From the NCBI RefSeq assembly GCF_014191055.1, contig NZ_JACHWB010000008.1:1-64000 (forward strand): 64,000 bases of DNA. The letters run 5' to 3'. The notes below the pieces were generated by a model. That model saw only the letters and a list, made by a program, of their open reading frames with translations, had not been told where the DNA came from and made no database searches. Position numbers and translations under genes: made by a program. Below, piece after piece: positions 26,733 to 36,764 of this stretch. The stretch is from Microvirga lupini (lineage in GTDB: Bacteria > Pseudomonadota > Alphaproteobacteria > Rhizobiales > Beijerinckiaceae). Position 1 is the stretch's first letter. Each line of letters begins with the position of its first letter.

Positions 26733-27303
26733 GGCAACGGAGCGCCCGCGGTCGCGCCTGATCTTCATCCTGCCCGGGCTCGTCTTTCTCGCCCTGGCGG
26801 GGCTTTTCTCCGTGCAGCTGTTCTCCGGCCGCAACCCGGCCGAGCTGCCCTCGGTTCTCATCAACAAGCCCGTTCCCACCTTCAGCCTCGCGCCGCTCGA
26901 AGGGCTTGTCGCCAACGGCCAACCCGTACCGGGCTTCTCCAACGAGGACCTGAAGGGGCGTGTCACGGTGGTGAACGTCTGGGCTTCCTGGTGCGGCCCC
27001 TGCCGCCAAGAGCATCCTTTGCTCGTCGATCTCGCCAAGGACCCGTCGATCCGGGTGGTGGGCATCAACCAGCGCGACAACCCGGACAACGCCCGCCGCT
27101 TCCTCGGCGCGCTCGGCAATCCATACGCTGCCGTCGGCGTCGACCCCAACGGCCGCGCCTCCATCGACTGGGGTGTCTACGGCGTGCCCGAAACCTTCAT
27201 CGTCGGCCCCGACGGCACCATCCGCCACAAGCATATCGGCCCGCTGACGCCCGAGAATTTTGCGGGGTTTAAGGAGCGCCTGAGGCAAATCCCGCGCGCT
27301 TGA
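26725..27303 (+). CDS. ccmG: Thiol:disulfide interchange protein CcmG/DsbE
   Basis: 192 residues: an N-terminal anchor ([20 protein letters not shown]) and a periplasmic thioredoxin domain with active site [11 protein letters not shown] and the conserved cis-proline segment [10 protein letters not shown]. It reduces apocytochrome c thiols before heme attachment. The start is a GTG at 26725 within ccmD. Its 3' end overlaps the convergent yaiI-like gene by 35 bp. Confidence 0.95.
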   Translation: MAEATERPRSRLIFILPGLVFLALAGLFSVQLFSGRNPAELPSVLINKPVPTFSLAPLEGLVANGQPVPGFSNEDLKGRVTVVNVWASWCGPCRQEHPLLVDLAKDPSIRVVGINQRDNPDNARRFLGALGNPYAAVGVDPNGRASIDWGVYGVPETFIVGPDGTIRHKHIGPLTPENFAGFKERLRQIPRA

Positions 27304-27757
27304 GGCGGTTGATCGCCACGTCCAACGCCGACAGGAAGGCCGAGCGGTCCTTGGGCGAGAACGGCTTCGGCCCGCCGGTCACGTCGCCCATGGCGCGCAA
27401 ATCCTCCATCAGGTTGCGGGTCGCGAGCGCCATGCCGATGGAGGCCTCCGTGAAGGGCTTGCCCGTCGGGCCGATCACGTCGGCGCCGGCCGTCACGCAG
27501 CGGTGGGCGAGGGGAATGTCGGCGGTGATCACGATGGCGCCGCGCCGGGCGCGCTCGGCGATCCAGTCGTCGGCCGCATCGAACCCTGAGCTCACCACCA
27601 CGCGCTCGATCAGCGGGCTCGGCGGCACCTGCAGGAACGCGTTCGACACCACGAAGACCTTCACCCGGTGGCGTTCGGCGACCTTGTAGATTTCCGCCTT
27701 CACCGGGCAGGCATCCGCATCCACATAGACGGTGATCGGTTGGACGGGATCGCTCAT
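27269..27757 (-). CDS. YaiI/YqxD-family protein (UPF0178)
   Basis: 162 residues. The family signature is at the start ([20 protein letters not shown]), and a PIN-like acidic pattern continues in [13 protein letters not shown] and [11 protein letters not shown]. The fold resembles NYN/PIN nucleases, but function is not established. Family identity is strong. Confidence 0.93.
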   Translation of the reverse strand: MSDPVQPITVYVDADACPVKAEIYKVAERHRVKVFVVSNAFLQVPPSPLIERVVVSSGFDAADDWIAERARRGAIVITADIPLAHRCVTAGADVIGPTGKPFTEASIGMALATRNLMEDLRAMGDVTGGPKPFSPKDRSAFLSALDVAINRLKRAGFASGAP

Positions 27758-27894
27758 GAACTATATTCCTGTGGGATGCGGAGGCGCTGCTCAGCCTTGC
27801 CGTTAGGTCACGATCGCGTAACGGATCGGTAATGGAGGTTGAGGCACGTGCACTCCCTTAACGCATCAGCCCGCCCGAGAGCAAAAGGACGCCC

Positions 27895-29238
27895 GTGACT
27901 CCTCGATCCCGCATCCGCGCCGCTCTCGGCCTCCTCAACACCCTGAGGACCACGCCTTCGCTGAGCGATGCCACCCACCGGCTGATTCGCGAGGCCGATA
28001 CCGGGGCGCTGCAGCGGGCCGGCATGGCCCGCATGGTCACCGGGGGGCTTCTGCTGCTGGCCGTCGTGGTCGCCACGGCCGGGGTCGAGCTCGACAACCC
28101 CGTGGCCCGCAAGCAGATCGCGGCCGCGGAGCTGACCCTCGCCCTGTTCGGGGCTTCCGGGTGGTTCGGCGCCTGGCTTGCTTCGAAGCGGATCGGTATT
28201 GCGCAATTGCCGGTCGTCACGGCGGTGACCGACGCCCTCCTGGTTCTCGGCAATCTCGCCTACAGCCACTGGGGCGCGGGGATTCCCGGCAGCCTCTTCG
28301 CGGCGTTTCCGGTGGCCTGGGTGGTGCCGATCACCATGGCGGCGGCGGCGATCCACTATCAGCCGCGGCTCCAAGCCTTCGTGGCCGCCATCTATGTGGT
28401 CGGCCTGACGCTGATCGCCTTCAGCGGCGGGTTCATGAGCATCGAGGAGCGGCAGCAGGATCTCGCCGCCATCGCGGGCCTGTTCTCCATGCAGACCAAC
28501 ATGGTCCGCATCGTCATGGTCTTTGCCGCCGGCCTGATCCTGATCCTCGTGGCGCGCCAGGGCCGGCTCATGCTGGAGCGGGCCGTGCGGGAGACCACGC
28601 TCAGGGCCAATCTCACCCGCTACCTGCCGCGGGAGCTCGCGCCCATTCTCACCGATCAGGCCTTCGCGTCCTTGCGCCAGGGACGGCGCATCCCAGTCAC
28701 GGTGATGTTCGTGGACATCCGCGCCTCGACCAGCTTCGGCGAGACCATGGAGCCGGCCCAGCTTGCCGTCTTCATCACGTCCTTCCGCCGGCGCGTGCTG
28801 CGCGCGACCTCCCGGCACGGCGGCGTCATCGACAAGTTCACCGGCGACGGAGCGCTCATCCTCTTCGGCGTGCCGGGCGCGCGGGACGGGGATGCCAGCC
28901 GCGCGCTCGCCTGCGGCCGCACCCTTCTGACGCTGATCGAGCGCTGGAACGCCAAGCGCGGCTTCAACCCGCCCGTGCGGCTCGGCATCGGCATCCATAC
29001 GGGCGACGTGTTCTGCGGGGTGGTGGGCGACGAGAGCCGACTCGAATTCACCGTGGTGGGCGAGACCGTCAACATCGCGTCCCGCATCGAGCAGGCGACG
29101 AAGGGCGCCGGCTGCGAGCTGCTGGCCTCGCAGGAGACCGTCATGGCGGCGGGCGAGGAGGCTCTCTGGACGGAGGTGGAGTGCGATCCGCTGCCGGGGG
29201 TCACGCGCAGGATGGTGCTGATGAAGCCGGTGGGGTGA
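27895..29238 (+). CDS. Membrane-anchored class III adenylate/guanylate cyclase
   Basis: 447 residues. The first ~235 contain about six hydrophobic helices forming a membrane sensor; residues ~250-440 are the cyclase catalytic domain. Metal-binding aspartates are in TVMFVDIRAST and FTGDGALILFG; the transition-state residues are in FTVVGETVNIASRIEQ (N and R kept). Dimeric enzymes of this type make cAMP from ATP. The start is a GTG at 27895. The stimulus is unknown; no partner gene is obvious. Confidence 0.92.
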   Translation: MTPRSRIRAALGLLNTLRTTPSLSDATHRLIREADTGALQRAGMARMVTGGLLLLAVVVATAGVELDNPVARKQIAAAELTLALFGASGWFGAWLASKRIGIAQLPVVTAVTDALLVLGNLAYSHWGAGIPGSLFAAFPVAWVVPITMAAAAIHYQPRLQAFVAAIYVVGLTLIAFSGGFMSIEERQQDLAAIAGLFSMQTNMVRIVMVFAAGLILILVARQGRLMLERAVRETTLRANLTRYLPRELAPILTDQAFASLRQGRRIPVTVMFVDIRASTSFGETMEPAQLAVFITSFRRRVLRATSRHGGVIDKFTGDGALILFGVPGARDGDASRALACGRTLLTLIERWNAKRGFNPPVRLGIGIHTGDVFCGVVGDESRLEFTVVGETVNIASRIEQATKGAGCELLASQETVMAAGEEALWTEVECDPLPGVTRRMVLMKPVG

Positions 29239-29316
29239 GCTTCGTCTCACACTCGTCGTCATGGCCGGACTCGTTCCGGCCACCCACGTCTTCAGCAGGG
29301 TCAACATATACTCCAA

Positions 29317-29419
29317 CCTCATCCTGAGGAGGTCGCGCAGCGGCCGTCTCGAAGGAGGTTCCAGTGCTCTCTGGAGGCTCCTTCGAGACGCAGCCTGACA
29401 GCTGCTCCTCAGGATGAGG
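29317..29419. repeat. ~103-bp palindromic repeat (family B, copy 1)
   Basis: Outer arms CCTCATCCTGAGGAG and CTCCTCAGGATGAGG enclose inner arms CGTCTCGAAGGAGG and CTCCTTCGAGACG, making a long imperfect palindrome. Related copies are at 38269-38373 and 63675-63776. It sits in the gap between the convergent cyclase and ispZ-like genes; family-A-like pieces flank it at 29255-29290 and 29431-29465. Confidence 0.85.
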
Positions 29420-29477
29420 TCTGAGGGTAAGAAGACGTGAATCTCCGAGACAAGCCCGGGGGTGACTTTGCGGGGCC

Positions 29478-30074
29478 TCAGACCTCTTCCGCCTTCTTCA
29501 CCTCATGCTTGAGCAGCAGCGGCGTCTGCGCCAGGGCGAAGGCGATGGTCAGCGGCATGATGCCGAAGACCTTGAAGCTCACCCAGAAATCGGTGGTCTG
29601 CGTGCGCCAGACGATCTCGTTGAGGGCCGCGAGCGCGAAGAAGAACAAAGCCCAGCGTAAGGTCAGCTTGCGCCAGCCCTCCTCGGTGAGGTCGAACACG
29701 CTGTCGAGCACGATCTGCAGCAGGGGCTTGCGGAAATAGAGGCCGCCGAGCAGCACCAATCCGAACATTGTGTTCACGATGGTGGGCTTGAGCTTGATGA
29801 AGGTCTCGTCCTGCAGGAACAGCGTCAGCCCGCCGAACACCACCACCACAATGCCCGACACCACCGGCATGATCGGCAGCTTGCGGGTGAGCGCGTAGCT
29901 GATGCCCAGCGCGATCACCGTCGCCACGATGAAGATCCCCGTGGCGGCGAAGATACGCTGGTTCTCCGCGAAACCGAAGCGGTCGCCATAGGCGTTGCCG
30001 ATGAAGAACAGGGCGAGCGGCCCGAGTTCCAGGGCGAGCTTGAGAAGGGGAGGGAGGCGTTTTTCGTCGGTCAT
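29478..30074 (-). CDS. ispZ: Septation protein A / inner membrane protein YciB (IspZ)
   Basis: 198 residues, five to six helices. Family landmarks: [20 protein letters not shown] at the start, [16 protein letters not shown], and [20 protein letters not shown], then [14 protein letters not shown]. YciB/IspZ proteins affect cell envelope and septation; the mechanism is not settled. The start overlaps the ftsY stop (ATGA), so it is translationally coupled to it. Confidence 0.93.
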   Translation of the reverse strand: MTDEKRLPPLLKLALELGPLALFFIGNAYGDRFGFAENQRIFAATGIFIVATVIALGISYALTRKLPIMPVVSGIVVVVFGGLTLFLQDETFIKLKPTIVNTMFGLVLLGGLYFRKPLLQIVLDSVFDLTEEGWRKLTLRWALFFFALAALNEIVWRTQTTDFWVSFKVFGIMPLTIAFALAQTPLLLKHEVKKAEEV

Positions 30075-31399
30075 GAATGTGCTTCTAACCCGGCAATGGC
30101 TTTAGCGAAATCCCGTGCGGTGAAAGGCTCCAGGTCCTCCACCCCCTCGCCGACGCCGATGAAGTGCACGGGGATGCGGAATTTTTCCGCCAGCGCCACC
30201 AGGATGCCGCCCCGTGCCGTGCCGTCGAGCTTGGTCATCACGAGACCGGTCACGCCCGCGGCTTTCTGGAACAGCTCGACCTGGCTGATGGCGTTCTGGC
30301 CCACGGTGGCATCGAGCACGAGGAGCGTGGCATGGGGCGCGGACGGATCGAATTTCTTCACCACGCGCACGATCTTCTCGAGCTCGGCCATGAGCCCGGC
30401 CTTGTTCTGCAGGCGGCCCGCCGTGTCGATGAGCAGCACGTCCGAGCCGTTGGCCTTCGCCTCCTGGAGCGCGTCGTAGGCGAGGCCCGCCGCATCCGCG
30501 CCCTGCTCGCGGGACAGCACCGGCGCGCCGACCCGCTCGCCCCAGACTTTGAGCTGCTCGATGGCAGCGGCCCGGAAGGTATCGCCGGCCGCGAGCATCA
30601 CCTTCAAACCCTGGCTGCGGAACTTCTGGGAGAGCTTGCCGATGGTGGTGGTCTTGCCCGCCCCGTTCACGCCGATCATCAGGATGACGAAGGGTTTGTG
30701 CGACCGGTCGACGGTGAGCGGCTGAGCGACCGGCTGGAGGGTCTTCTCCACTTCGCCTGCCAGGATCGCCTTCACCTCCTGGGGCGAGATCTCCTTGTTG
30801 TAGCGCCCGGCCGAGATCGCCTCCGTGATCCGCATGGCGGCCGGAACGCCGAGATCGGCCTGGACGAGGGCATCCTCCAGCTCTTCCAAGGTGGCGGCGT
30901 CGAGCTTTCGCTTGGTGAAGAGGCCTGTCACGCTGTCGGACAGGGACGACGAGGTGCGGCGCATGCCGTCCGTGAGACGCTGCCACCAGCCGCGGGCCCC
31001 GGCTGGCGCGGGTTCGGGAACGACTTCGGCGGGGGCAGGCTCAGGCGCCGGCAGATCCGCGGCGGTGATGTCCGGGCGCAGCTCGGGACCGTGATCGGTG
31101 ACGATGCGTGGCAGCGGCTCCTGCGGGTTGGTGCCCTCCGGATCCAGGCCTTCGACCGGCTGGAGATCGGCGCCGGCCAGCTCCGCCGGCGCCTTGTTCT
31201 CCTCGGGCGTGTCCGGGGAGGCGGTGGTCACCGTCGAGGGAGCGGCCGCGAGATCGTCCGCACCTGTCGTGGGCGGAGAGGGCATGGCCTCCGGTTCGCC
31301 GCCGGCCTGCGGCATTTCCGGCACGGGCTCGGGAGCCGTGGGTGCTTCAGCCTTGCGCCCGAACAGACGGGAGAGGAATCCGGGCTTGTTTTCGGCCAT
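30071..31399 (-). CDS. ftsY: Signal recognition particle receptor FtsY
   Basis: 442 residues. A long acidic, Pro/Ala-rich N-terminal region (~1-135) precedes the NG GTPase domain: G1 [15 protein letters not shown]3 [16 protein letters not shown]4 [10 protein letters not shown]. FtsY docks ribosome-SRP complexes at the membrane by pairing with Ffh, which is encoded at 38618. It is the first gene of an ftsY-ispZ unit. Confidence 0.97.
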   Translation of the reverse strand: MAENKPGFLSRLFGRKAEAPTAPEPVPEMPQAGGEPEAMPSPPTTGADDLAAAPSTVTTASPDTPEENKAPAELAGADLQPVEGLDPEGTNPQEPLPRIVTDHGPELRPDITAADLPAPEPAPAEVVPEPAPAGARGWWQRLTDGMRRTSSSLSDSVTGLFTKRKLDAATLEELEDALVQADLGVPAAMRITEAISAGRYNKEISPQEVKAILAGEVEKTLQPVAQPLTVDRSHKPFVILMIGVNGAGKTTTIGKLSQKFRSQGLKVMLAAGDTFRAAAIEQLKVWGERVGAPVLSREQGADAAGLAYDALQEAKANGSDVLLIDTAGRLQNKAGLMAELEKIVRVVKKFDPSAPHATLLVLDATVGQNAISQVELFQKAAGVTGLVMTKLDGTARGGILVALAEKFRIPVHFIGVGEGVEDLEPFTARDFAKAIAGLEAHS

Positions 31400-31463
31400 G
31401 CTCTGCGTGCCTTATGAATGCTGGTGCTTGATTTAGAATCGCTGCCTCGATAGCCGAGGCATC

Positions 31464-32159
31464 ATGAATGCGGAAGAGATAGTCAACCGATTGCTGTATC
31501 GCGATGCCCTGATGCTCGTGATCGACAAACCGGCCGGCCTGCCGGTGCACCCGGGCCCCAAGGGCGGCGAGACCCTGTTTCATCATCTCGATTCCCTGCG
31601 CTTCGGTTTGCCGCGCCGCCCCGAAGCCGCGCACCGCCTCGACAAGGACACGTCAGGCTGCCTCGTGCTGGGGCGGCATCCCAAGGCCATCGCCCGTTTG
31701 AACGAGCTGTTCCGAAAAAATGAGGTCGACAAGGTCTATTGGGCCGTGGTCGAGGGCGGGCCGGAGGCGGAAGAGGGCGAAATCGATCTGCCCCTCGCCC
31801 CGAAATCCCCGGATCGCGGCTGGTGGATGAAGGTTGATCCGAAAGGCCAGCCCTCTCTGACCGAATGGCGGGTGCTGGGGCGGAGCGGCGGTCTCACCCT
31901 GCTCGAACTGCGCCCCATCACCGGACGCACCCATCAGCTGCGCGTCCATTGCCAAGCCTCGGGGTTTCCGATCCTCGGCGATCCGATTTACGGCACGGCC
32001 CCGCGCTTCGGCGGTCCGGGCCTGCACCTGCACGCCCACAGCGTCACCGTGCCGCTTTATCCGAAGAAGGACCCCATCATGGTGGAAGCGCCGGTGCCGG
32101 AGCATATGCGGGAGCGGGTGGAGGCGTGCGGCGTGCGGCGTGCCTTAAGCCGCCAATAA
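31464..32159 (+). CDS. RluA-family pseudouridine synthase
   Basis: 231 residues with the catalytic motif AHRLDKDTSGCLVLG (Asp in HRLD). Also ITGRTHQLRVHCQASG and LGDPIYGT, typical of RluA/RsuA-superfamily enzymes that convert uridine to pseudouridine in rRNA or tRNA. There is no S4 domain. The exact RNA target cannot be assigned. The 3' end overlaps mtaB by 15 bp (convergent). Confidence 0.92.
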   Translation: MNAEEIVNRLLYRDALMLVIDKPAGLPVHPGPKGGETLFHHLDSLRFGLPRRPEAAHRLDKDTSGCLVLGRHPKAIARLNELFRKNEVDKVYWAVVEGGPEAEEGEIDLPLAPKSPDRGWWMKVDPKGQPSLTEWRVLGRSGGLTLLELRPITGRTHQLRVHCQASGFPILGDPIYGTAPRFGGPGLHLHAHSVTVPLYPKKDPIMVEAPVPEHMRERVEACGVRRALSRQ

Positions 32160-33398
32160 TTCCTTGCCGTCGTGACCGGCGATCGTCGCCGGCACGATCT
32201 CGCCTGGCGTCATCGGTCGGTCAAAGCGCACCAGCGTGAACCCTTCCGTGCGGCCGAGCTGGTTGGACTCGATCAGCACGTTGCGCTGCGCACCAATCTC
32301 TTCGGCGAGATGCTTCAGCAGCGCCGCCTCGCCCTTCTCACGCAGCCTGCGCGCCCGCTCCTTCACCACGTCGCGGGCGACCTGCGGCATGCGGGCGGCG
32401 GGCGTTCCGGGGCGGGGGGAGAACGGGAAGACGTGGAGATGCGTGAGGCTGCATTCCTCGACGATGTCGAGGGAGCGGGTGAACATCTCCTCGGTCTCGG
32501 TCGGGAAGCCCGCGATGATGTCGGCGCCGAAGACCATGTCAGGACGCAACCGCTTCACCTGCTCGCAGAACGCGATGGCGTCGGCCCGCAGGTGCCGGCG
32601 CTTCATGCGCTTCAGCACCATGTCGTCGCCGGCCTGCAGCGAGAGATGCAGATGCGGCATCAGGCGGGATTCATTAGCGATCACGTCGAGCAGATCGTCG
32701 TCGGCCTCCACCGAATCGATGGACGAGATGCGAAGCCGCTCAAGCTCCGGCACGTGGCGCAGCAGACCCTTCACCAGGGTGCCGAGCTTCGGCTCGCCGG
32801 GCAGGTCCTTGCCGTAGCTCGTGATGTCGACGCCGGTGAGCACCACCTCGCGGGAGCCGTGCTCCACCAGGGTCCGCACCTGCTCCACCACCGCACCCAT
32901 GGGCACGGAGCGGGAATTGCCGCGGCCGTAGGGGATGATGCAGAAGGTGCAGCGGTGGTCGCAGCCGTTCTGCACCTGCACGAAGGCGCGGGTGCGCCCG
33001 CGCATGCCGTCGATGAGGTGAATGGCGGTTTCCTTCACCGCCATGATGTCGTTGACCAGAACCCTTTCCGTGAGAGCGACGCCGAAATCGCGCATGCCGG
33101 CCCAGGTCTCGGCCTTCATCTTCTCATGGTTGCCGACGACTTGGGATACCTCCGGCATGGCTGCGAAAGTTTCGGGCTCAACTTGAGCCGCGCAACCCGT
33201 CACGATGATGCGCGCACCGGGCTTCTCGCGGGCGAGCTTGCGGATCGACTGGCGGGCCTGGCGCGTGGCTTCGCCCGTGACCGCGCAGGTGTTGACGATC
33301 ACGACCTCGCCGAGGCCGGCTTCCTCCGCGTGGCGCTGCATGGCCTCCGACTCGTAGGTGTTGAGCCGGCAGCCGAAGGTGACGACCTCGACCGCCAT
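32145..33398 (-). CDS. mtaB: tRNA t6A37 methylthiotransferase MtaB
   Basis: 417 residues. The N-terminal UPF0004 domain binds one cluster (VEVVTFGCRLNTYESE); the radical-SAM cluster is CDHRCTFCIIPYGRGNSR, and a TRAM-like C-terminus follows. MtaB adds a methylthio group to t6A37 of ANN-decoding tRNAs. The CRLNT form of the first Cys motif separates MtaB from MiaB. The start is ATG 33398, which overlaps the dapF stop by one base (TGATG). Confidence 0.95.
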   Translation of the reverse strand: MAVEVVTFGCRLNTYESEAMQRHAEEAGLGEVVIVNTCAVTGEATRQARQSIRKLAREKPGARIIVTGCAAQVEPETFAAMPEVSQVVGNHEKMKAETWAGMRDFGVALTERVLVNDIMAVKETAIHLIDGMRGRTRAFVQVQNGCDHRCTFCIIPYGRGNSRSVPMGAVVEQVRTLVEHGSREVVLTGVDITSYGKDLPGEPKLGTLVKGLLRHVPELERLRISSIDSVEADDDLLDVIANESRLMPHLHLSLQAGDDMVLKRMKRRHLRADAIAFCEQVKRLRPDMVFGADIIAGFPTETEEMFTRSLDIVEECSLTHLHVFPFSPRPGTPAARMPQVARDVVKERARRLREKGEAALLKHLAEEIGAQRNVLIESNQLGRTEGFTLVRFDRPMTPGEIVPATIAGHDGKELLAA

Positions 33399-34282
33399 CA
33401 CGCCACCTCGGTGAAGAGGGCCAGGGGGAGGATGCCCTCGTGCTCCAGTTCGGTCGGGCCGGTCATGAGCACGTGATCGTCGCTCTCGCGCCACTCGATG
33501 ACGAGGTCGCCGCCGGGCAGCGCCACAACGGCCTTGCGGCCGGTGAGCCCTTTTCGGGCGGCGGCCACCAGGGTGGCGCAAGCGGCCGAGCCGCAGGCGC
33601 GGGTGGCACCGGCGCCGCGCTCCCAGACGCGGAGCACGATGTGCTCGGGGCTTGTGACCTGGGCAAACGAGATGTTGGCGCGCTCCGGCAGGGCCGGATC
33701 GTGCTCGAAGATGGGGCCGATGGCGGCGAGGTCGTAGGCGAGCGCGTCCTCGACCCAGAAGATCACATGCGGATTGCCCATGCTCACAGCGGACGGCCCG
33801 TGCAGCTCAGGCGCGTCGGGCAGTCGGGTATCGAGGGCGATGGTGCGGGTGTCCGGATAGGGATCGCGCAGGGGGATCTCGTTCCAGGCGAGCCGCGGCG
33901 GGCCCATGTCGACGGTGAAGACCCGGTCGGAGACCCGCTCCACGGGCAGAAGCCCGGCCTTGGTCTCGAGCACCAGATCGCCTTCCACCGGCCGGCTCAT
34001 GACAGGGTCCACCGTCATCGCCCAGGCGACGCAGCGGGTGCCATTGCCGCAGGCGCCGGATTCCGAACCGTCCGTGTTGTAGATGCGCATATAGGCATCG
34101 GTGCCGGGGGTGACGGGATCGTGCAGCACCATGAGCTGGTCGAAGCGCGAGCGCGGATCCGCCGCGATGGAACGCGCCTCCGCGGCGCTCACCCGATGGG
34201 GTGAGCCGCGCAGGTCGAGCACGGTGATCTCGTTGCCGAGACCGTTCATCTTCAGGAAGCGGCTGTTCGAAAGAGCACTCAT
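33398..34282 (-). CDS. dapF: Diaminopimelate epimerase
   Basis: 294 residues. The two catalytic cysteines are in [10 protein letters not shown] and [10 protein letters not shown], and the start [15 protein letters not shown] is typical. It converts LL- to meso-diaminopimelate for lysine and peptidoglycan. The dapF-mtaB pairing, followed by ftsY nearby, is a familiar alphaproteobacterial gene order. Confidence 0.97.
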   Translation of the reverse strand: MSALSNSRFLKMNGLGNEITVLDLRGSPHRVSAAEARSIAADPRSRFDQLMVLHDPVTPGTDAYMRIYNTDGSESGACGNGTRCVAWAMTVDPVMSRPVEGDLVLETKAGLLPVERVSDRVFTVDMGPPRLAWNEIPLRDPYPDTRTIALDTRLPDAPELHGPSAVSMGNPHVIFWVEDALAYDLAAIGPIFEHDPALPERANISFAQVTSPEHIVLRVWERGAGATRACGSAACATLVAAARKGLTGRKAVVALPGGDLVIEWRESDDHVLMTGPTELEHEGILPLALFTEVA

Positions 34283-34348
34283 GGGGCCGTATATGGCTGA
34301 AAACGCGGGGAATCGCGAGAGGCGTTGAAAAGCCCTGCGGCAATAATG

Positions 34349-35089
34349 TCAGAACGCCGCCAGGATCCGCGGAATGCTCGTGGCGATGATGAGGAGGCCG
34401 ACAGCCACCATCAGCGGCCGGGTCGGCACACGACTCACCACCAGCCCGCCGAGGGGTGCTGCCAGCACGCCACCGACGATGAGGCCCGCCGCCGAGCTCA
34501 GCTCGGACCAGCCCAGGGTCACGATGAAGGTGGCCGAGATGACCGTGGTGACCAGGAATTCGGTGAGGTTCGTCGAGCCGATCACCTGCCGGGGCGCATG
34601 GCCCCGGCCGATCAGGGAGCTGGTGACGATGGGGCCCCATCCGCCGCCGCCCATGGCGTCGAGCAGACCGCCGCCTGCACCGATGAAAGGTACCAGTCGG
34701 TCGCTCACCTCCCGTGGCCAGAGGGGCCGGAACGCCTTGAAGAGGATGTAGAGGCCGATCGCCAGGAGATAAGCCGACACCAGGGGCTGGATGGTCTTGG
34801 CGTCGATACTGGCCAGAATGAAGGCCCCGATGCCGCCACCGATCATGCCGGCCGGCGCCAGCCGGGCCACGAGACGCCAGTTCACGTTGCGATGAGCCAC
34901 ATGGGAGGCTCCGGAGGCCGCCGTGGTGAAGATCTCCGTCACATGGGTGACGGCGCTCGCAGTGGCGGGCGGTACCCCGAAGGCCAGGAGGCTCGTGGTG
35001 GACAGCACCCCGAAGGCCATGCCGAGGGCCCCATCGACAATCTGAGCCCCGAAGCCGATCAGCGCAAAGATCAGAAAGTCTTCCGTCAT
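34349..35089 (-). CDS. TSUP (TauE/SafE)-family permease
   Basis: 246 residues with about eight membrane helices and two family repeats: FALIGFGAQIVDGALGMAFG and FIGAGGGLLDAMGGGGWGP. Members export or import small sulfur-containing anions (sulfite, sulfoacetate). The substrate is not predictable here. The ATG at 35089 (MTEDFLIFALIGFG) is preferred over 35101. Confidence 0.88.
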   Translation of the reverse strand: MTEDFLIFALIGFGAQIVDGALGMAFGVLSTTSLLAFGVPPATASAVTHVTEIFTTAASGASHVAHRNVNWRLVARLAPAGMIGGGIGAFILASIDAKTIQPLVSAYLLAIGLYILFKAFRPLWPREVSDRLVPFIGAGGGLLDAMGGGGWGPIVTSSLIGRGHAPRQVIGSTNLTEFLVTTVISATFIVTLGWSELSSAAGLIVGGVLAAPLGGLVVSRVPTRPLMVAVGLLIIATSIPRILAAF

Positions 35090-35304
35090 GGATGAGCCCA
35101 CAGGCGAGGGGACGAAGCACGAGCATATGGCATCGGCCCCAGCTTCCGGGAGAGCCTTGCGCTGTCAATCAGACCAAATGTTGGGCAGCCCTGCTGCAAT
35201 CCGTCTCTCCACAGCGGCGCGGAGATGCTCTCGCGGCTGCTTCGAAAGCCTTCTATGTTGCAGCACGATATCCCTTCTTGATTCGCGGGTAAGGCGTTCT
35301 TCTC

Positions 35305-36084
35305 ATGCGGCTGCGCTTCTTCCATCCTGTTCTCGTCCTGGCCCTCTGCTCCGGGGTGGCGCTGGCGCAGACGCCTCCGCCCGCAAGCCCGCCCCCGGCC
35401 GCGCCCGAAGCGGCCGCGCCTGCGCCGGCTGCCCCTCCACCGGCTGCGTCGCCGGCCCAACCTGCTCCGGCCGCTCCGTCGGAGAATCCGGCCCAGCCGC
35501 AGCCTCCCGCGACGGCTCAGCCCGCACCCGTCGTTCCGGCGCCGACGGCTCCCGCCAGCCCGGCTCCGGTGCAGGATGCCGCCCGCTCGACCCTGTTCCC
35601 GAACCCGAGCGATCCGACCGGCGTAGAGGAGGGTGTGCTCATGCCCAAGACCACGGTGGTGCTCGCCGGCATCAGCACCTGGGACGAGGCCTTCGACAAC
35701 CTGAAGAACGCTTTCTCAAAGATCGACGGCGAGATGAAGAAGGCCGGGATTGCGCCCGCAGGCCGGCCGCTCACGATCTTCGTCGACACCGACGACAACG
35801 GCTTCAAATACGAGGCCATGGTGCCGATCGCCAAGGTGCCGGAGGGTAAGACCGAGCTGACGCCTGAGATCAAGTTCGGCCGCACGCCGGAGGGCAAGTC
35901 CTTCCGCTTCGTGCACAAGGATGCCTATGACGAGATCGACGGCACCTACGAGACGATCACGGCCTATCTCGACATCAAGGAGATCGTGGCCAAGGACGCG
36001 TTCATCGAGGAATACGTGAGCGACTTCACGGATTCGCAGGACACCAATTTCGAGGTGAACATCTACGTTCAGCCGAAGGAATGA
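35305..36084 (+). CDS. Secreted protein with Pro/Ala-rich stalk and GyrI-like domain
   Basis: 259 residues. A signal peptide (MRLRFFHPVLVLALCSGVALA) is followed by a ~75-residue stretch almost entirely Pro, Ala and Gln, likely a spacer in the periplasm or wall. Residues ~110-258 resemble GyrI/AraC effector-binding domains (TIFVDTDDNGFKYEAMVPIA, GKSFRFVHKDAYDEIDGTYE in part), which bind small molecules. Export of such a domain is unusual, and the ligand is unknown. The stop overlaps the next start (ATGA). Confidence 0.75.
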   Translation: MRLRFFHPVLVLALCSGVALAQTPPPASPPPAAPEAAAPAPAAPPPAASPAQPAPAAPSENPAQPQPPATAQPAPVVPAPTAPASPAPVQDAARSTLFPNPSDPTGVEEGVLMPKTTVVLAGISTWDEAFDNLKNAFSKIDGEMKKAGIAPAGRPLTIFVDTDDNGFKYEAMVPIAKVPEGKTELTPEIKFGRTPEGKSFRFVHKDAYDEIDGTYETITAYLDIKEIVAKDAFIEEYVSDFTDSQDTNFEVNIYVQPKE

Positions 36085-36764
36085 AGCCTGCGATGATCGC
36101 TCTTTTCGACCTCGACGGGACCCTGACGGATCCGAAAACCGGCATCACTCGCTCGGTCCAATATGCGCTTGAGCGAATGGGGCGTCCCGTTCCGGAAGCG
36201 GACGAGCTGACCTGGATGATCGGGCCGCCGCTGATTGCGGGCTTCACGAAGCTTTTGGGTATGGCCGACGAAGCGCCGGAGGCCGTTCGGCTCTACCGTG
36301 AACGGTTCAGCGATGTCGGGCTGTTCGAGAACGAAGTCTATGCCGGCATTCCGGCTGTGCTCCGGATTCTTCAGGACAAGGGCATCCGCCTCTACGTCGC
36401 GACCTCGAAGCCGCATGTCTTCGCGCGGCGGATTCTCGATCATTTCGAACTGTCGCGCTTCTTCGTTGGGATTTACGGCTCCGAACTCGACAACCGCAAT
36501 GCCGACAAGCGCGATCTCATCCGGCACATCCTCGAGCAGGAGCGCTTCGACCCGGCGCAGGCCGTCATGATCGGCGACCGGGAGCACGATGCCATCGGGG
36601 CAAAGGCCAACGGCATCATGAGCATCGGCGTCACCTGGGGCTACGGCTCCCGCGAGGAACTGCTGGCCGCAGGAGTTGCCTGCCTCGTGGACGATCCCCA
36701 GGCGCTGGAGGAGCTGGTCGTCACGCTGACGGCTCCCAAGCCTCACCGGGCCGCAACGCTCTGA
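36081..36764 (+). CDS. HAD-superfamily phosphatase (Gph/PGP-like)
   Basis: 227 residues. HAD motif I FDLDGTLTD with nucleophile Asp and acid Asp; motif II VATSKP; motif IV MIGDREHDAIGA. Resembles phosphoglycolate phosphatase-type enzymes, but substrate is not fixed by sequence. The start overlaps the preceding stop (ATGA); the 3' end overlaps the convergent MBL gene by 44 bp. Confidence 0.9.
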   Translation: MKPAMIALFDLDGTLTDPKTGITRSVQYALERMGRPVPEADELTWMIGPPLIAGFTKLLGMADEAPEAVRLYRERFSDVGLFENEVYAGIPAVLRILQDKGIRLYVATSKPHVFARRILDHFELSRFFVGIYGSELDNRNADKRDLIRHILEQERFDPAQAVMIGDREHDAIGAKANGIMSIGVTWGYGSREELLAAGVACLVDDPQALEELVVTLTAPKPHRAATL

